From Euonymus europaeus (lineage: Eukaryota; Streptophyta; Magnoliopsida; Celastrales; Celastraceae), in contig OY756972.1 of NCBI GenBank assembly GCA_963580455.1, forward strand, positions 8,261,001 through 8,325,000: a DNA stretch of 64,000 nt, in the 5' to 3' direction. Positions within the stretch are counted from its first letter, which is position 1. Each line of letters starts with the position of its first letter. A model generated the notes under the pieces. The model made no database searches, was not told the DNA's origin, and worked only from the letters and a program-made list of their open reading frames with translations. This document shows positions 21,840 to 33,009 of the stretch, piece by piece. Position numbers and translations under genes: made by a program.

Positions 21840-23480
21840 CCATGTTCACGTTTTGGATTGGCGCAACTGGCCTTTATCTGTTTGGCAGCCCACAGACATT
21901 TCACGGTCCAGCCAGTAACTACCTAAACATATTAGTACACGTTCGCAGCCCTGTTACCTCTCTTCTCTTTAGATTGAGTTTGTGCCACAGTTTCCTCGAC
22001 GAGCCAAATGCATCGACGACGACGATAATCAGGTATGCTCTCTTCATTCTTGCTATCATTCTCTGAAGCCAATCCATATTTCAAACCTCCATCTCATACA
22101 TATGACTCTCTGTAGAACGTAGATTGTCCAGCTCCCTGCTTGGATTGATGTTGATCATTCAACCACATCGAACTCCTCCATTATCAGGTAAGAAATCAAC
22201 CTTTTTTTCCCCTTGTCAATCTAGCACCCTATTCAATTTTTGGTTGCTGAAGTAAAATTCTTAAACAAAATTGATTTAGGGTTAGACGTTTGTAACTTGT
22301 ACTGTTCGACTATGCAAAGTTAGGGTTTCGAAATTGTTTTGTGTTTGTCTCTGATTTGGGTTAATATGTAGGATAATCTTTGTTGATTCATGTGTTTGTC
22401 TGTTGTTTTTTTCTCTATAATTACTAAATGATACATCTAAGAATGTGTTGTTTTCTAGACCATGCTACTTCCACATTTGTGGCTAGCCTTAAACAACATC
22501 AATTCACTCACACATACATGTTGAATAGCATCTTGCATTATTTTTTTTATCTGACTCAGAGTAATCAGTTGGAACTTGAAAACTTAATATTGGTTTATAT
22601 GTTTATGTCTCCAATTTGATGGTCTTGCTTCATTTAACGTTGCTTTTATTAGATTGCTTAAATGAGAGGCAAATGAGTTTGAAAGGTAGGAAGTGCCACC
22701 ATTAGATGATTTGTTAGGACTGTTGCAATTTTTCTTCCACTAACCAATTAATGAGAAATTAGTTTTCTCAAGAAACATGTTTGATTCAAAGGTGTTCTTT
22801 TATTTAGGAATCCTTTTGAGGGTGTTATATTATGAAAGTTGGACTAAAGTGTCAATAATTGTTTTTTTTGTTCTTTTCTATTCGGTAATCTCAACTATTT
22901 AGAATTATCTTCAGCTCCACATGGCACAAACTAAAACTATATGTTTGAAAACTCTAAGTTAGGGTTTCTGAAATATTTCTCTAAGTTAGGATTTTTGAAA
23001 TAGTTCTAGTTAACATGTACTTATGAAGTATAATCTGTCAATATGCATGTGTTCATTTGCAGATTTTTGTTTGATTGCCGATGTCAAATATCTAGTTACT
23101 TATGCCAATATTGGAATGCTTTTCTACCTTTTTGTGGATGTGTTTAGGATTAAATGCATGCTTTTCTGTCATTTTTTTAAGACATGTTTAAGAATTAATG
23201 AATGGATTAGATGTATTTATAGTTGTGTTACATTTATTAATTTTCACGTAGTTATTAAAATATATAATGAATATGAACTAAGGTTAATGTAGTTGGAATT
23301 TAAATTAATATTGCAATTTATAACCAAAAAAACTAAACTGCATTGAAACTCAGCTCACCGCAGTTTTAAAAGTGAGATGCCAAACGGATAATTGCGTTCA
23401 AACTCACCTCACAGCACCACAGTTTTATACCTCATAGCACCTCACAACACTACCAAACAGGCACAATTGATAGTTGGAAG
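21840..23480. mobile_element. Probable insertion within copia-2
   Basis: This DNA separates copia-2 RNase H from its polypurine tract and 3' LTR, so it is foreign to that element. The left side has TTATCTGTTTGGCAGCCCAC (21874) and the right side, inverted, TTATCCGTTTGGCATCTCAC, a likely inverted repeat with three changes. Further right, CTACCAAACAGGCAC could be an outer end. Donor-like AG|GTATGC and AG|GTAAGA sites near 22030 and 22190 give a gene-like look, but no protein family is visible. Class and exact ends are uncertain. Confidence 0.45.
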
Positions 23481-23555
23481 TAGTCCCATGGCGGGGATGG
23501 TAAGAGTAGTTGTTGGTTGATGTTTGAGAGAATTTGATTCAAGGTGGAGAATTTT

Positions 23556-23875
23556 TGTATATGACTTGAATTATAGTTAAAGTGGATTTTGGTGTATTTT
23601 TGGAAGTCATGTATGTTAGGTTTAGTTGCTTAATATATAAATCATGACTGTTCTTTTGTTTTAGAGGGTTGTAACCCTAAGACAATTAGAAAACCGTTAC
23701 TCGTTGTGAGTTGGCTTTCTCTTGAATACTTTTTGTATTCTTTACCTCATAGTGAAGAGTGATTTGTTCCTACCTGTGGACGTAGCTCGATTACAAGGGT
23801 GAACCACTTAATTCTTTGTGTGTTTTTTCTTGTTCTTATTGATCTATTGCTTGTTTTCTTGGTTTATTCATAATA
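23556..23875 (+). repeat. Copia-2 3' LTR (approximate start)
   Basis: Follows the purine tract CAAGGTGGAGAA and ends GGTTTATTCATAATA, matching the sequence just before the primer-binding site at 17843. The 5' partner survives only as its last ~70 bp, so the LTR start is an estimate. Confidence 0.65.
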
Positions 23876-23879
23876 GTAA

Positions 23880-24840
23880 AAATGTGTGGGAATTAGTCTC
23901 TTGTCTATCTAGTGTGTCATTGCTACCAAATGAGTTTTTAATAACAAAACTGATGAGGATGGATTAATTACCTACAATAAAGCACGTTTGATAGCACAGG
24001 GTACACTCAAGTAGAAGACAGATTTTGATGAAACCTTTGCTCTTGTTGCTAGGTTATAATCCATTAGAATTTTGCTTGTTTTTGCAAGTTTTCTCAAAAT
24101 TAAGATTTAACAGATAATGTCAAGAGTTCTTTTTTGAATAATATTTTACAGGGGCGTATGTTCAACAACCAAAAGGATTTATTGATCTTGTGCATCCTAA
24201 TTATGTGTATAAATTGAAAACGACACTCTATGGGTTGAAACAAGCACCACGTGCTTGTTATGAGCGGTTAACTTCATTCCTTGTTAAATTTAATTTTAAA
24301 AAAGGACATGTTGATTCTACTCTATTTTCAAATTTAATGGTGTGAATGTTTTTATTGCTCATATTTATGTGGATGACATTGTGTTAGGTTCTACTTATGA
24401 TGTGATGACAAGTGAGTTTCATATATTAATAACAATTGAATTTGAAATGAGCATGATGAGATAACTCAAAAATTTTCTTGGTCTGCAACTGTAACAATTC
24501 AATGATAGGACATTTATTTCTCAATCCAAATATGGTAAGAATATTGTAAAAAAAATTGGACTTGCTAGTTCTAAACCTACATTGACTCCCATGTGTACTC
24601 TCACCAAACTTAGTAAGGACATGTTATGTAAAGCTATGAATGAAAGTCTGTATAGAAGCATGATAGGCAACTTACTTTACGTGACTGCAAGTAAACCAAA
24701 TATAGCTTTTAGTGTTGGTGTTTGTGCAAGTTATTAATCCTGTCATAAAGAATCTCATTTTCGTGCTTTGAAATGTGTCATGAAGTATGTGAGTGGTACC
24801 CTTAATTATGGAATTCATTTTTTTGGTGAAAAAATATTAA
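23880..24840 (+). pseudogene. Copia-3: RT/RNase H fragment (SIRE-like)
   Basis: Begins with NVWELV and continues, through stops and frame changes, with NKTDEDG-type text, DFDETFA, then [38 protein letters not shown] and IYVDDIVLG. After that come pieces of the RNase H region to about 24840. The wording [31 protein letters not shown] is that of the SIRE/Maximus branch of copia, unlike copia-1 and copia-2. It starts directly at the end of the copia-2 3' LTR, so copia-2 may have inserted in or next to it. Confidence 0.8.
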
Positions 24841-25348
24841 CAAGTTCCTAAAATTCTTAAAAAACCAAATAGAAATTATCACCTGCAAGAATAAAAAAAA
24901 CAACACAATATAAACTAAAAAATAAGACGATAACAATGAATGACAACGTCAATCCTCAGTACTCCTTGTCCTCATTCATTTGTGCAGCCATGATACATGA
25001 TAAGAATAATAATTATATGCAATATCTTTTAGTTATTGAGTATTGTTGGATTATGTAGATTGGTTAATTCTTGATGCCTGTAATGAACTTGATTTTACTT
25101 TCACATGTGACAATACAATTGCAATGTAATTGTAGGACTAACATAATGTAATTGGCGAGTTAGTAATGTAATTGGCATTATTAGATAATAAAATTATCCA
25201 AACTGAAAAAATAGTAATAAGTTCCTAAAAGTTTGAGAAATCCAAATAGGAATTGTCACCTACATGAATAAAAAAATACAATACAAACTAAAAATAAGAC
25301 AATAATAATATAATGACAACATTGATCCTTAACACTCCTCGTCCTTGT
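24826..25348 (+). repeat. Pair of ~135-150-bp direct repeats
   Basis: The segment near 24835-24965 (AACAAGTTCCTAAAATTCTT to ACTCCTTGTCCTCATTC) recurs at about 25208-25348 (AATAAGTTCCTAAAAGTTTG to ACTCCTCGTCCTTGTTC), same direction. The ~240 bp between contain repeated TGTAATTGGC words. It could be the two ends of a small element or a tandem duplication. Confidence 0.65.
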
Positions 25349-25592
25349 TCTTTTGTGTATCTTGTTGTTGTCTTTTGTTACGTGGAACTTGCTTACCGAC
25401 TAAAATGACATAGCTTGGTCTTCTAAGTAACAGAGTAATTACATTATTAGGTCATAACAGTATAATTAAACCCATAAATCTAAGAACCAAGGTTGAAATT
25501 TTTATCAACAAAATCCTAAGCTCGTTTCAAAAATTAACAATTCCAGCACCCAAATCATCACTAATAACAAAAATCTATGTTATTTATTTTCG

Positions 25593-25868
25593 TGGTGTTT
25601 GGAAAACAATTTTGGTTCTTGCATATAATTTGGCTTATATCATGTTTCAAATGTTGACATATATGTTGTTTCAAATGTTCTGAGCGTTTGGTTCATTTTT
25701 CAGGGAATATATATACATGTTATTTCAAATGTTGTGGGTGTTTGATTTATTTTACCCGAATGTAATACTAATACAAATGCCCGTTTGGTAAATGCAACTT
25801 TATGATGTATCATATATATTATTGGTAGCATATATGTTAACCAGAATTGTTTGCCAAACCGCACCTTT
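25593..25868. mobile_element. Short hAT-like MITE, relative of 1413-2519
   Basis: The left end GTGGTGTTTGGAAAACAATT and the right end (inverted) GGTGCGGTTTGGCAAACAAT form an imperfect inverted repeat. The interior GACATATATGTTGTTTCAAA and GGTGTTTG words parallel those at 1490-1550 of the first element. Flanks TTTATTTT and TTTATTAG could be a worn 8-bp target duplication. It lacks the AT-rich array. Confidence 0.65.
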
Positions 25869-26532
25869 ATTAGATGGTACATAAAATGGTGAAATTGATG
25901 GTCGAACATACCTGCTCAAAAACATCAAACTGCAACCTTAAAATCGACCACCGATTGTCCTGAAAGAGCTATAAATGAGCTTATGTCTGAAATCGAATTG
26001 GGAGACAATGTGTGTTTTTGAGGTGCTGGAGAGAAATTTTCCTAAAATGAGCTAGGAGAGAGATAACTAAAATGAGCTGGAGAATGAATTCATAAAAGAG
26101 ACAGAAGCGAAGAATCAATTCATATATTATTGTTTTAATAAAAATTATCTAGGTGACATACATACATGGCATGCTACATATATGTAAGGCTATGTATAGC
26201 GCTTTCCTTATCGGTAATAGAAAAAGAATCATGCTAAATGGCCTAGCAAATAGTAGCCCAAAATGTCCCTAATCTATATGACAATGCCAAATAGACATAT
26301 GATGTGGCATAAAACACCAATTGCATAGTTTTTTTATTTTTCTTAAATGAAATTTCAAAACACTTTACCTCTCAAAATACATATTAGATTTTTTTTAAAA
26401 ATTATATATCCAGAATTAGCAAGTAAAAATATTTCCAACAAGATCCATCATCGATAGGTTTTATTCAGTCATTCTAAATTACAACTAATGGATATTGATA
26501 AATAGCCCATATTTTAGGTGCTCATGTCTAAA
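25869..26532. other. No recognisable gene
   Basis: AT-rich, stop-rich in all frames, nothing identified. Confidence 0.4.
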
Positions 26533-26755
26533 CAATAAATGTTAAATCTTAAGGGGAACAAATTCGCTAAACCCTGACGGGCTCACGTATCGGTTTTTCA
26601 TGTTGTAACCTAAGCAATAAGTGTTAAATCTTAAAGGGAATGGATTTGCTAAACCCTAACGGACTCGTGTATCGAATTTTCATGTTGAAACATAAACAAT
26701 AAGTGTTAAACCTTAAGGGAAATGAATTCACTAAACCCTAAAGAGCAAATAATCA
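26533..26755 (+). repeat. 82-bp tandem repeat, 2.7 copies
   Basis: CAATAARTGTTAAAYCTTAA starts at 26533, 26615 and 26697, exactly 82 bp apart. Each unit contains CTAAACCCTRA, in two of the three CTAAACCCTAA, which equals one and a half plant telomere repeats (CCCTAAA). Confidence 0.88.
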
Positions 26756-27960
26756 ATTATAATAAAACCATAAAACCAAATAAATAATAAACTCTAACGG
26801 GCTCAGATATCCTAACATAATTTCAATAAAAATACAAAAACAATGAATATATATATATATATTTTTTATTATCATTATGTAATAAAAATTCAACTCAAAT
26901 ATACAGTCTAAATATCATATATAAAAACTATCGACAATGAATCTTGTTCGAAAGAGTTTTACACGTTGAGTTCGAATATATAATTTTTTTCGAAATCTAA
27001 CATGTATTTGATAGATAAAACATTTTAAAATTTTGTTTATAAAAAAATGTGCACTAAAAGTAAATGAATAAATTAGCATTATTAGACATATTTTTAAAAT
27101 ATCTAGCCTACCGCAACTACATGACACACACATGAACTCAAGCTAATTAGGACTGGGCCCGCTGCTTAGTTGGCCCAAATCATTTTTATGGGTTTTTGAG
27201 GCCCAAGAAGTGCTGGGAATGTTGTAGGTGAAGAGTGTTGGGCCCCAAAGAATCACTTATTTGCGTCTCCCCAAACTTGGTGGGTGTGGTTGCTTCTTTC
27301 AATCGTTATCTATCGAAAGAAATCATGGGTTGTTCTATTTTACTTGCAGAGAAGTGTTGATTTTGTGGTTCAATCATTCAAGGAGGGTGGTGCGAAATGT
27401 AGTCGATCCCTAGAAACTGCATTCGCATGCTTCTGTTCTAGATTTAGGGCTTTTGGCTTGCATGACCTGCTATGTTTTTAGTTTGATGGGATTTGTTGAA
27501 GGCATGACAGTGTTTGTTGTTTGTTTTTTTTGCTTTTAATTGCGGTCTAGATTGCACGTGGTTTGCTCTTTATTGATGTTATAATGTTTGGCGTTAGTAA
27601 TTTTCCCTTTTTTTTTGTAATATATATTATTGATTATGGAATTTGAAGGAAAATATGGATATGAGTGTCTGAGATTGTACATATAGGAGAGTGGAAGATA
27701 TTTCTATATTTTACATTCAGTGTTGATAATAGTACAAAATATTTGTTTCTTACATTTTCATTCATCTGCTGGACGACTTAACATGACGTAGAAGCGTAGT
27801 TATATTTTTACATAGGGTGTTAGGCAAAATACAAAATTCCTCTTACTCTGTAGGCGAGAGAGAGTTGGGCTTTGAATGTGACTTGTTGTTCTTTATTGTT
27901 ATGTACAGTAGTTACTGATTGTTGTCTTCATCTTACCAAAAGAACTTTGCAATTACCCTC
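26756..27960. other. No convincing gene; GGCCCA-rich patch
   Basis: Four GGCCC/TGGGCC words lie between 27154 and 27246 (TGGGCCC, TGGCCCAA, GGCCCAAG, TTGGGCCCC). Such words are common in plant promoters. The open frames at 27228-27481 show no family resemblance. A (TA)n run is at about 26846-26862. Confidence 0.4.
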
Positions 27961-28448
27961 CTTACTTTCTTTATCTTTCTTGTGGTATTTTGGAGCCGTG
28001 TAAAAGTAGTGTTGAGGTATTGGTTGAGTGCTTCTTTTTCAGAGTTTGGTTCTTCAAGCCTTGCATGCATCATATTTTTCTCCATTGTTAAGGCATGAAT
28101 CTACTCTTCTTTGCTCTCAATAATTTGCTCAGCTTCATTGAGTTGTTCTTGATAATATTCATTCCAGGAATAGTTGAAATCATCAACTTTGAGGTCTATT
28201 TTTTGTTTGAGAAGGTCTAAGACTTGGTGTGATGCCATCTCTTTTGCATATTCTTCTACTAGTGTTGGGCTTCCTGTTATTTTCATGCTAGTTGTTGTGT
28301 TTGTGTTGGTGATTGGTAGTTCTATGCAGGCTATGTAGTTACCATCATTGGTGGTTTGGACGTTGTAGACTGGAGGAGGATTATAGAGTTTTTACATGAT
28401 AGTTTCTAAGATAATTTGTCTAGGGATTTTGGCGAAAAACATTTTTCC
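27950..28448 (-). pseudogene. Decayed small protein, dsRNA-binding-like fold
   Basis: The ATG at about 28442 gives FFAKIPRQIILETIM, then a stop, then KLYNPPPVYNVQTTNDGNYI. Next is ACIELPITNTNTTTSMKITG, then EYAKEMASHQVLDLLK. The pattern (PPVY, G-Y-A-V-L, then G-----A-E-A---L--L) resembles a double-stranded-RNA-binding domain. A predicted coiled region, EYYQEQLNEAEQIIESKEE, ends in a second stop, after which the same frame still reads sensibly. I am not sure of the family. It lies on the same strand as the Helitron remnant and could be its passenger or a decayed retrocopy. Confidence 0.45.
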
Positions 28449-29181
28449 TTTTGAGCTGTGTTGGTTTGTGAGGGTTAGGAGAGGTTTTTTTGGTTTAGTG
28501 GATTGTATGGATACTTTGCTGTGTGTGTTGGTATTTATAGGGTTGTGATGGTGAAGGCACTTTTCAATGATTGTTCTTTTGTTATAGTTATGATCATTTG
28601 TTATGTTTTTTAGTTTGATAGAGATTGAGGATGACAGTTTATGAATACACGTGGAAGTTGCAGGGCCACATAGTTTTTGAGGAGGAAAAATAATGATATG
28701 TGAAAGATGGGTCCCAGTTGGTGGGTTGTCGAAAATATCTCAGATTTTTTATTTCTTTCTCTTTAGTTTTTTTTATGGAGAAATTTCTTTTAGATTTGAT
28801 TGGTTTATTTTTCTTTTTTGGATTTTGTATGATAAATTTAAGTGTTTGTGTTAGGGTTTTATAAGCATCGTCAGTTTTTCACTAGGGCAAATGGAATTAT
28901 GCTTGTTGGTCCACTTAGATTAGGTCGCATATGTGGTAGGTGATATATTAAGGCATTGGAAGTTGATGATTAGAGCAGTCTATTGCTTTGATACTCTAGG
29001 AATCTTCTTTCAAGCACTGGAAGTTGATGATCTACAAGGGTTGTGGAATTTTTGTTAAATAATTTTTCAAGCTCACATAATGTAAGGTTCTTCAATTCAA
29101 GTTCTGGTACTTGTAGATCAAGCTGGTTGAATTTTTTTTTAACTTGTACAATAGGTCATCTGAGAGATCTGTCAAGTGCAT
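28449..29181. other. No recognisable gene
   Basis: T-rich sequence between the dsRBD-like pseudogene and the Helitron remnant. Nothing identified. Confidence 0.4.
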
Positions 29182-30250
29182 TTACCACAATTTTATTGGC
29201 TTAGCCACCTTACAAAAAAGTATAAGAGTTGTGAATAACATGCGTAGCTCTAACGCAACTGCCCATTTAGATGCTTCCTCTAACACTTCGATCCATTCTT
29301 TGTCATTTTCTAATAACCTGTAAGCATTGCATGCAGATTGGTATGAGCTATGCAAAACATTATCAACTGTTTTAATCTCATCAAAAAAATTTGGACCTTT
29401 CACAATATTCAACAACATCCTCAAATAATATAGTTCCCCTGAAGTGGGATAAACATAGTTCAGCCTGCCTATTGAGCAACCTCTTTGTCTCTTGGCCCAT
29501 ATATTTTCTTTAGACTTCCATACGAACTGAGTTGGAAAAATAACATAAGTCAAATTTCTTGCTTCAGAACTTACACAATTCATTCTCATCCATTCTATAA
29601 ACATTGTTTTATAAATGTCATTCGTGTTTAGCATATCTCCAATATTTTCATTGTCATGAAACATAATAGTATTCATCAAAGGCAAGTGTAAGGGTAATCT
29701 CTCTACTGCGGGCTCTCTAGAATGTATAGGAAATTCGAATAATCTCCAGCTCGCTTCACATGCACCCAAATATCTACAATTCGCATAGATCTGAATTTCA
29801 TCAATGTCGTCATAGCTTATTAAACTTGATTGTGCTTGATTATTCTGTTCACTTTGAAGAGCAGTTTTACACCTACCGGACCTTTATTAACATACTTGAA
29901 TAAGTATTTGATGGTTTTTGACTTGTTGCACCATTCAACATTAATATGCACATGATATTTTTTCAATAAATGAATATTATATGGGACAACAAATGTGTTA
30001 TCCAATGTAATATTGTTCTTTGTCAAAATTTTCCCTTCATTTCTTCTTCGATAGGTCACTGAACCATTATCGTTAATTCTGGTCTCAGTCGCAAAATTCT
30101 TTGGGAAGTGTTTTTTACAACAACCATTTGCCATACATGATGATTTAGTATTAGCATTACCACATGGTTCATGAATCATAAATTTTGTGACATGATCAAA
30201 TTCAATAGGATGCAAATCTTTATTTGATAACTCAGCTGAAATGATCCTAT
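29182..30250 (-). pseudogene. Helitron Rep/helicase remnant
   Basis: Read from 30250: SNKDLHPIEFDHVTKFMIHE, then PCGNANTKSSCMANGCCKKH, then FPKNFATETRINDNGSVTYR, PYNIHLLKKYHVHINVEWCN and KYLFKYVNKGP. After a break near 29800 it continues with ACEASWRLFEFPIHSREPAV, ERLPLHLP and SGELYYLRMLL. These are hallmark stretches of the plant Helitron Rep-helicase protein, between the Rep nuclease and the helicase. Neither the HUH/Y2 nuclease nor the helicase motifs are present, so both ends are missing. I find no trustworthy TC or CTRR terminus. Helitrons move by rolling-circle replication and often carry host gene pieces. Confidence 0.88.
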
Positions 30251-30254
30251 CAAT

Positions 30255-30730
30255 AACAGTTTAATAAAAAAAAGAGCTTTCAAATCTATTTTAAAGGATT
30301 GCTAATAATTAGCTGTGCTCAAACCTGAATAGCAGCAGCAGTCCAAGTTCCTCCAGAGAGTGAATCAATATGGGCAATTTTTTTTTAAAATGTCATCTGC
30401 ACATCACGACAGAACCCTCTAAAATCACCTCGACAAATAGAAGACATGAATAGAGCTAACAACTACTTTTGTAATTAAACAATAGAGCTAACAATAATGT
30501 TAATAAATGAATAATAGTTTAATAAACAATAGAGCTTTTAAATCTGTTTTAAAGGATTGATAATCAATAGTTACTGGCAAGACCTCAATAGTAGCAACAC
30601 TCAAAGATCCTCCCGAGAGTGTAACAATGCTGCCCAATTTTTTCAAAAAGGTCATGTACACAACAAGACAAAACCCCCTCAAATCATATTGAGAAATAGA
30701 ACACATGTTGATGTACAACTTGAAGAAAAG
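30255..30730. repeat. Imperfect 258-bp tandem duplication
   Basis: TTTTAAAGGATTG occurs at 30289 and 30547; the text around each copy (CTCAAACCTGAATAGCAGCA against GCAAGACCTCAATAGTAGCA; TCCTCCAGAGAGTG against TCCTCCCGAGAGTG) runs parallel over ~220 bp. On the minus strand both copies give similar words (DFRGFC / DLRGFC, then MTF, then SLSGG / TLSGG), which suggests a duplicated coding piece, now broken. Confidence 0.7.
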
Positions 30731-31138
30731 CAATGTAAGTGCACAACAAATAATTCATAATTTGAAAGCATGAGTAGTAATTGTATTTTCAATCACTTTT
30801 AACAATAAAGAATGCAGCCTTTCCTAAAATTGCCAACAAACACAATATTGTAACAATAATAGCGTTTATGACTGTAAAAATAATAGCGTTTATGACTACC
30901 CAACTACAACTTAAACTGTATCTAATTAAAAGAGAATATGATTTGAGTCAGCTTTTTGATGGGTACAGGAGGTTTCTTCCTTTAGACCTAGATTTTATGA
31001 ACATCCATTCAAAGATGCAAGACTTGAAACCAATAAAATGAAACCTATCTGCAACTTACCGCTAATCACGCGTGGTTAGATTTTTGAATCGGAGAGAAAA
31101 ATCATCAAACTCATATTCATCGACCAAGAACTTAAATC

Positions 31139-31457
31139 CAATTTCTTTCCGACTGGAGTATTGGCACAGATACGTTGTAGCCTCCATCACCACAACAATC
31201 TCTGACATCTTCATCGCACTGGCCTAATGTTTTTCGATTGGGTTCTGACAATGAAAACATCGAAGATTATGCACCATGAAATTTTCAATTCAATTTCTTT
31301 CCGATTGGAGTATGAGCATAGATACGTTGCAGCCTCCATCACCACAACAATCGTTGACATCTTCACAATCTCTGACATCTTCACCATGCTGGTCCAATGT
31401 TTTCCGATCGGGTTCTGACAATGAAAACGTCGAACATTATGCACCATGAAATTTTCA
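31139..31457. repeat. Tandem duplication of 152-169 bp
   Basis: CAATTTCTTTCCGAYTGGAG begins at 31139 and 31291. GCACCATGAAATTTTCA ends the copies at about 31287 and 31456. The second copy has an extra 17-bp repeat around TCTCTGACATCTTCA. Confidence 0.85.
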
Positions 31458-31650
31458 TCTAATTATTTTAATAAAAAAAAGAAAAAAAAGTAAGAAAAAA
31501 AGAAGATAAGAAAACACAATTTTATGTTGCTGCCATTCGAACCTGGGCGTTCTCCAAAAACATGCAAAAATTACCACTACACCATAAGCACGTTATATGG
31601 TTGGTAGCTGCAACAATTCCTAGAAAACCTTTTACGCCAAGGAGTAGCTA
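31450..31650 (-). mobile_element. tRNA-derived SINE
   Basis: On the minus strand a pol III A box, TGGTGTAGTGG (31574-31584), precedes a B box, GGTTCGAATG (31534-31543), with 30 bases between, as in tRNA-derived SINEs. No tRNA cloverleaf fits around them. The 3' side runs into a T/C-rich tail next to the tandem duplication. Ends are approximate; no target duplication was found. Confidence 0.7.
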
Positions 31651-31807
31651 TATAGTTCACAAACTTCAGACGCTCGTGAGTATGTGAGGCCGTGCAAAAC
31701 TCGTTGGGAAATGTTTATGAATCCAGCGTGTTTGAACTATATAGATTTGGGTTATTTCTTTTGGACTCGCTAAATACCATAGAAAAAATAGATATTATTT
31801 ATCATTT

Positions 31808-33000
31808 AGGATGCGTTTGTTATGGGGGTAATAGTATAATTTGTTACCCATATAATATGTTACAAAGGTAATAATAAATATGAAAAATAATTGTTATCCT
31901 TGTTTAGTAAATATGGATCAAATTTACTTGGATATTCATTACTGTTGTTTGTTATGACTATGTATTACTAGTGTAATCTAGTTACCCTAGGGGTAAGGCT
32001 GGAATCAAGGATCGGGCCAGACTCATGTAGGGGTCCGAGATTGAGCTTGGGACTTGTCAGGATCGGGCCATATCGGGCCCGGGTGTTGTCGGGGTCCAAG
32101 ATCTGGCTCGAGACATGTTCGGGTCTGAGATCCTGCCTGGGTCATGTAGTGGTTTGAGATTGAGTTTGGGTCTTGTCGGGGTCCAAAATCGAGCCCGGGA
32201 TACGTCAGGGTCCTGGTCATGTAAGGGTTTGATATCGGGCACGAGTCTTGTCGATGTCTGAGATGGGCTCTAGTTTTTTTCGTGTTAGGGATCTGGGCCG
32301 GGACAAGTCCAAGTCATGTAGGGGTTTGATATCGGGCCCGAGTCTTGTCGTGGTCTGGGATCATGCCCGAGACAGGTCAGGGTCCTGGTCATATAGGGGT
32401 CCGAGATGAGGTACGAGTCTTGTTAGTGTCCGAGATAGGGCTCGGAACTTGTCAGGTTTCAGGATCGAGTTCGGGATAAGGCCCAAGACAAACAAGGGTC
32501 TGAGATCGAGCCTGGAACATGTAAGGGTTTAAGATCGGGCCTGGGTCATGTGGGGGTTTGAGTTTGGGCTCGGGTCTTATCGGGGTCCAGGATCTAGCCT
32601 TGGACAGGAAGGTGTCCGGGATCGAGTCCGAGACAAGTTTGGGTCCTAGATTAGGCTTGAGTCATATAAGGGACCGAGATTGGGCCTTGATTATCTTTGG
32701 GTTTGGGCCCAAGTCATCTTTGGTCTCGATAAGGCTTAGCTCTCGGATTGGGCTTGGTTCATCTAAGGGCATGAGAATCGGCCCAGGTCAAATTGTTCTC
32801 TTCGAATCCCAAATTAGCAGGGTAATAAAATTCTATTACTTTCTATTACTGATGTCTGTCCATTAATAAAGTTTGCATAAAAATATAAAACCCAATTACT
32901 AGAGTTAATTACAAGAGTAAAAAGATATTGATATAAACAACATAAATAGGGTTGAAATTTAATTACCTTGGCTATTATAAATTGTTACCAAACGCACACC
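31808..33000. mobile_element. TIR element with minisatellite core, upstream of FLK
   Basis: The left end GGATGCGTTTGTTATGGGGG and the right end (inverted) GGTGTGCGTTTGGTAACAAT form an imperfect inverted repeat. Both are followed by AT-rich arms rich in GGTAATA / TTACC words (31808-32000 and 32820-33000). The middle is a GC-rich tandem array. Such arms and termini are found in non-autonomous hAT or PIF-like elements; I could not settle a target duplication. The right end lies within ~10-20 bp of the probable FLK 5' UTR. Confidence 0.6.
32005..32795 (+). repeat. ~30-bp GC-rich minisatellite
   Basis: About 25 degenerate units of the type GGGTC(C/T)GAGATCGGGC(C/T), followed by CGGGTCTTGTC or GGGTCATGTAG. 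Open frames across it (for example 32558-32866) are by-products of the repeat. Confidence 0.85.
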
Positions 33001-33009
33001 GAATCAACG

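Larger units (their letters stand above)
17770..23875 (+). mobile_element. Copia-2: degenerate copia element with internal insertion
   Basis: The last ~70 bp before 17840 (TTGATCTATTGCTTGTTTGC, then TTGGTTTATTCATAA) match the end of a block at about 23556-23875. They are the ends of the 5' and 3' LTRs; the 5' LTR is otherwise lost. A primer-binding site (TGGTATTAGAGAC, 17843) follows. The interior reads gag, protease, integrase, RT and RNase H on the plus strand, all with stops. About 1.6 kb of unrelated DNA (about 21840-23480) separates RNase H from the purine tract CAAGGTGGAGAA at about 23540. Confidence 0.8.

Noticed and set aside
26533..26755. CRISPR-like spaced repeat or true telomere tract
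   Set aside because: Units are adjacent with no unique spacers, and only one telomere-like word occurs per 82 bp.
27228..27481. Two overlapping small frames after GGCCCA words
   Set aside because: No resemblance to any family I know and no splice or stop context to support them.
31534..31584. tRNA-like A and B boxes as a tRNA gene
   Set aside because: No acceptor, D or anticodon stem pairs around the boxes; a SINE explains them.
32023..32866. Open frames with repeated GPRQDP- or LGSGL-like words
   Set aside because: They are translations of the ~30-bp minisatellite and overlap on both strands.
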